Positions 5,109-5,465 of a stretch of DNA of 5,465 nt are shown piece by piece. How positions within the stretch are numbered: position 1 is the first letter of the stretch; the number at the start of each line of letters is the position of its first letter. The DNA is taken from positions 1 through 5,465 of the forward strand of contig JAIXTZ010000115.1 in assembly GCA_027483745.1 (NCBI GenBank). Reading direction: 5' to 3'. Made by a program: the position numbers and the translations under genes. The notes under the pieces were generated by a model. It saw only the letters and a program-made list of their open reading frames with translations. It made no database searches and was not told the DNA's origin. The DNA comes from Lysobacteraceae bacterium. GTDB lineage: Bacteria; Pseudomonadota; Gammaproteobacteria; Xanthomonadales; Xanthomonadaceae.

Positions 5109-5465
5109 TCAGTTCGTGCCGGGACGCATCATCACGGTGTTGCTGATCGAGCCGCTCGCCACGTTCACGATCTGATACAGGCCTTGGATGGCATTCGATG
5201 GTGCCGATGCCCAGACGATGAACGTACCGCGCGACGGCATCGCTCCAGGTTCGCCCAGCACATCGCCGAGGGTGATCACCACCAAGCCATTTGCCGGGAT
5301 CGTGCCGCTCCCGGTCGTGGTGGGCGTTGTCGTGCTGCCCGCTGCAGGCAGGAAGCGCCAGCTGAACGCACGCGCCACGTTGCCGGTGTTCGTCAACGCC
5401 ACGCGACTGATGAACCCTTGCGGCACCTGCACCAGCGGCGCCTGGAGCTCGACGCCATTGCGCAC
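5109..5465 (-). CDS. unrecognised probable secreted or surface protein, C-terminal part (5' end outside window)
   Basis: The frame is open from the window edge to TGA at 5111-5109, giving 118 residues. The first codon in the window is GTG, but it is most likely internal, since no ribosome binding site or start can be judged. The residues alternate hydrophobic and polar in short strands: GFISRVALTNTGN, ARAFSWRFLPA, LVVITLGDVLG, GTFIVWASAP and GLYQIVNVASGSISNTVMM. A Thr/Gly-rich linker (AAGSTTTPTTTGSG, about 41-54) lies between them. The 'R..LTNTGN..R.F' opening suggests an immunoglobulin-like beta-sandwich domain, as found in exported adhesin-like or cell-surface proteins. No catalytic motif or C-terminal membrane anchor is visible. 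The codon composition looks slightly less GC-biased than glnE. A hairpin follows the stop. I do not recognise the family; that it is a real gene is likely from the ordered strand pattern and the position of the hairpin. Confidence 0.72.
   Translation of the reverse strand: MRNGVELQAPLVQVPQGFISRVALTNTGNVARAFSWRFLPAAGSTTTPTTTGSGTIPANGLVVITLGDVLGEPGAMPSRGTFIVWASAPSNAIQGLYQIVNVASGSISNTVMMRPGTN

Overview
The window reads as chromosomal housekeeping DNA from a GC-rich gammaproteobacterium. The Xanthomonadaceae/Lysobacteraceae (Lysobacter- or Luteimonas-like) are the best guess. This rests on the very GC-rich third codon positions, the GlnE sequence type, the neighbouring ELM1-family gene, and a TACACT -10 box set directly against a start codon. 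That placement judgement comes from memory of these families, not from a search. No insertion sequence, phage gene, CRISPR array, tRNA or rRNA was seen.

Layout from left to right. (1) Positions 1-291, minus strand: the N-terminal part of a secreted YceI-family lipocalin-like protein, cut by the window edge. (2) Positions 344-931, minus strand: a complete RutE-type nitroreductase-fold flavoprotein, 52 bp upstream of the YceI gene and probably in one transcript with it. (3) Positions 932-1080: a 149-bp divergent promoter region with an inverted repeat and a probable leaderless promoter for the rightward gene. (4) Positions 1081-2109, plus strand: an ELM1/GtrOC1-like (DUF1022) protein with GT-B glycosyltransferase-like motifs. 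(5) Positions 2046-4835, minus strand: full-length glnE, the bifunctional adenylyltransferase/adenylyl-removing enzyme of glutamine synthetase. It converges on the ELM1-like gene and overlaps its end by 64 bp. (6) Positions 4836-5108: a 273-bp non-coding stretch with a strong intrinsic terminator inside the glnE leader, a self-complementary block, a repeated C-rich 11-mer and a long GC hairpin. (7) Positions 5109-5465, minus strand: the C-terminal part of an unrecognised Thr/Gly-rich, probably beta-structured protein.

The genes do not form one pathway. GlnE links nitrogen status (through PII and glutamine) to glutamine synthetase activity. The RutE-like enzyme reduces a reactive aldehyde or related substrate, and the YceI-like protein is probably a periplasmic lipid- or isoprenoid-binding protein. 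The part most worth a second look is the glnE leader: a textbook minus-strand terminator ends only 12 bp before the glnE start codon, so glnE transcripts would have to read through it. No new multi-gene system is evident.
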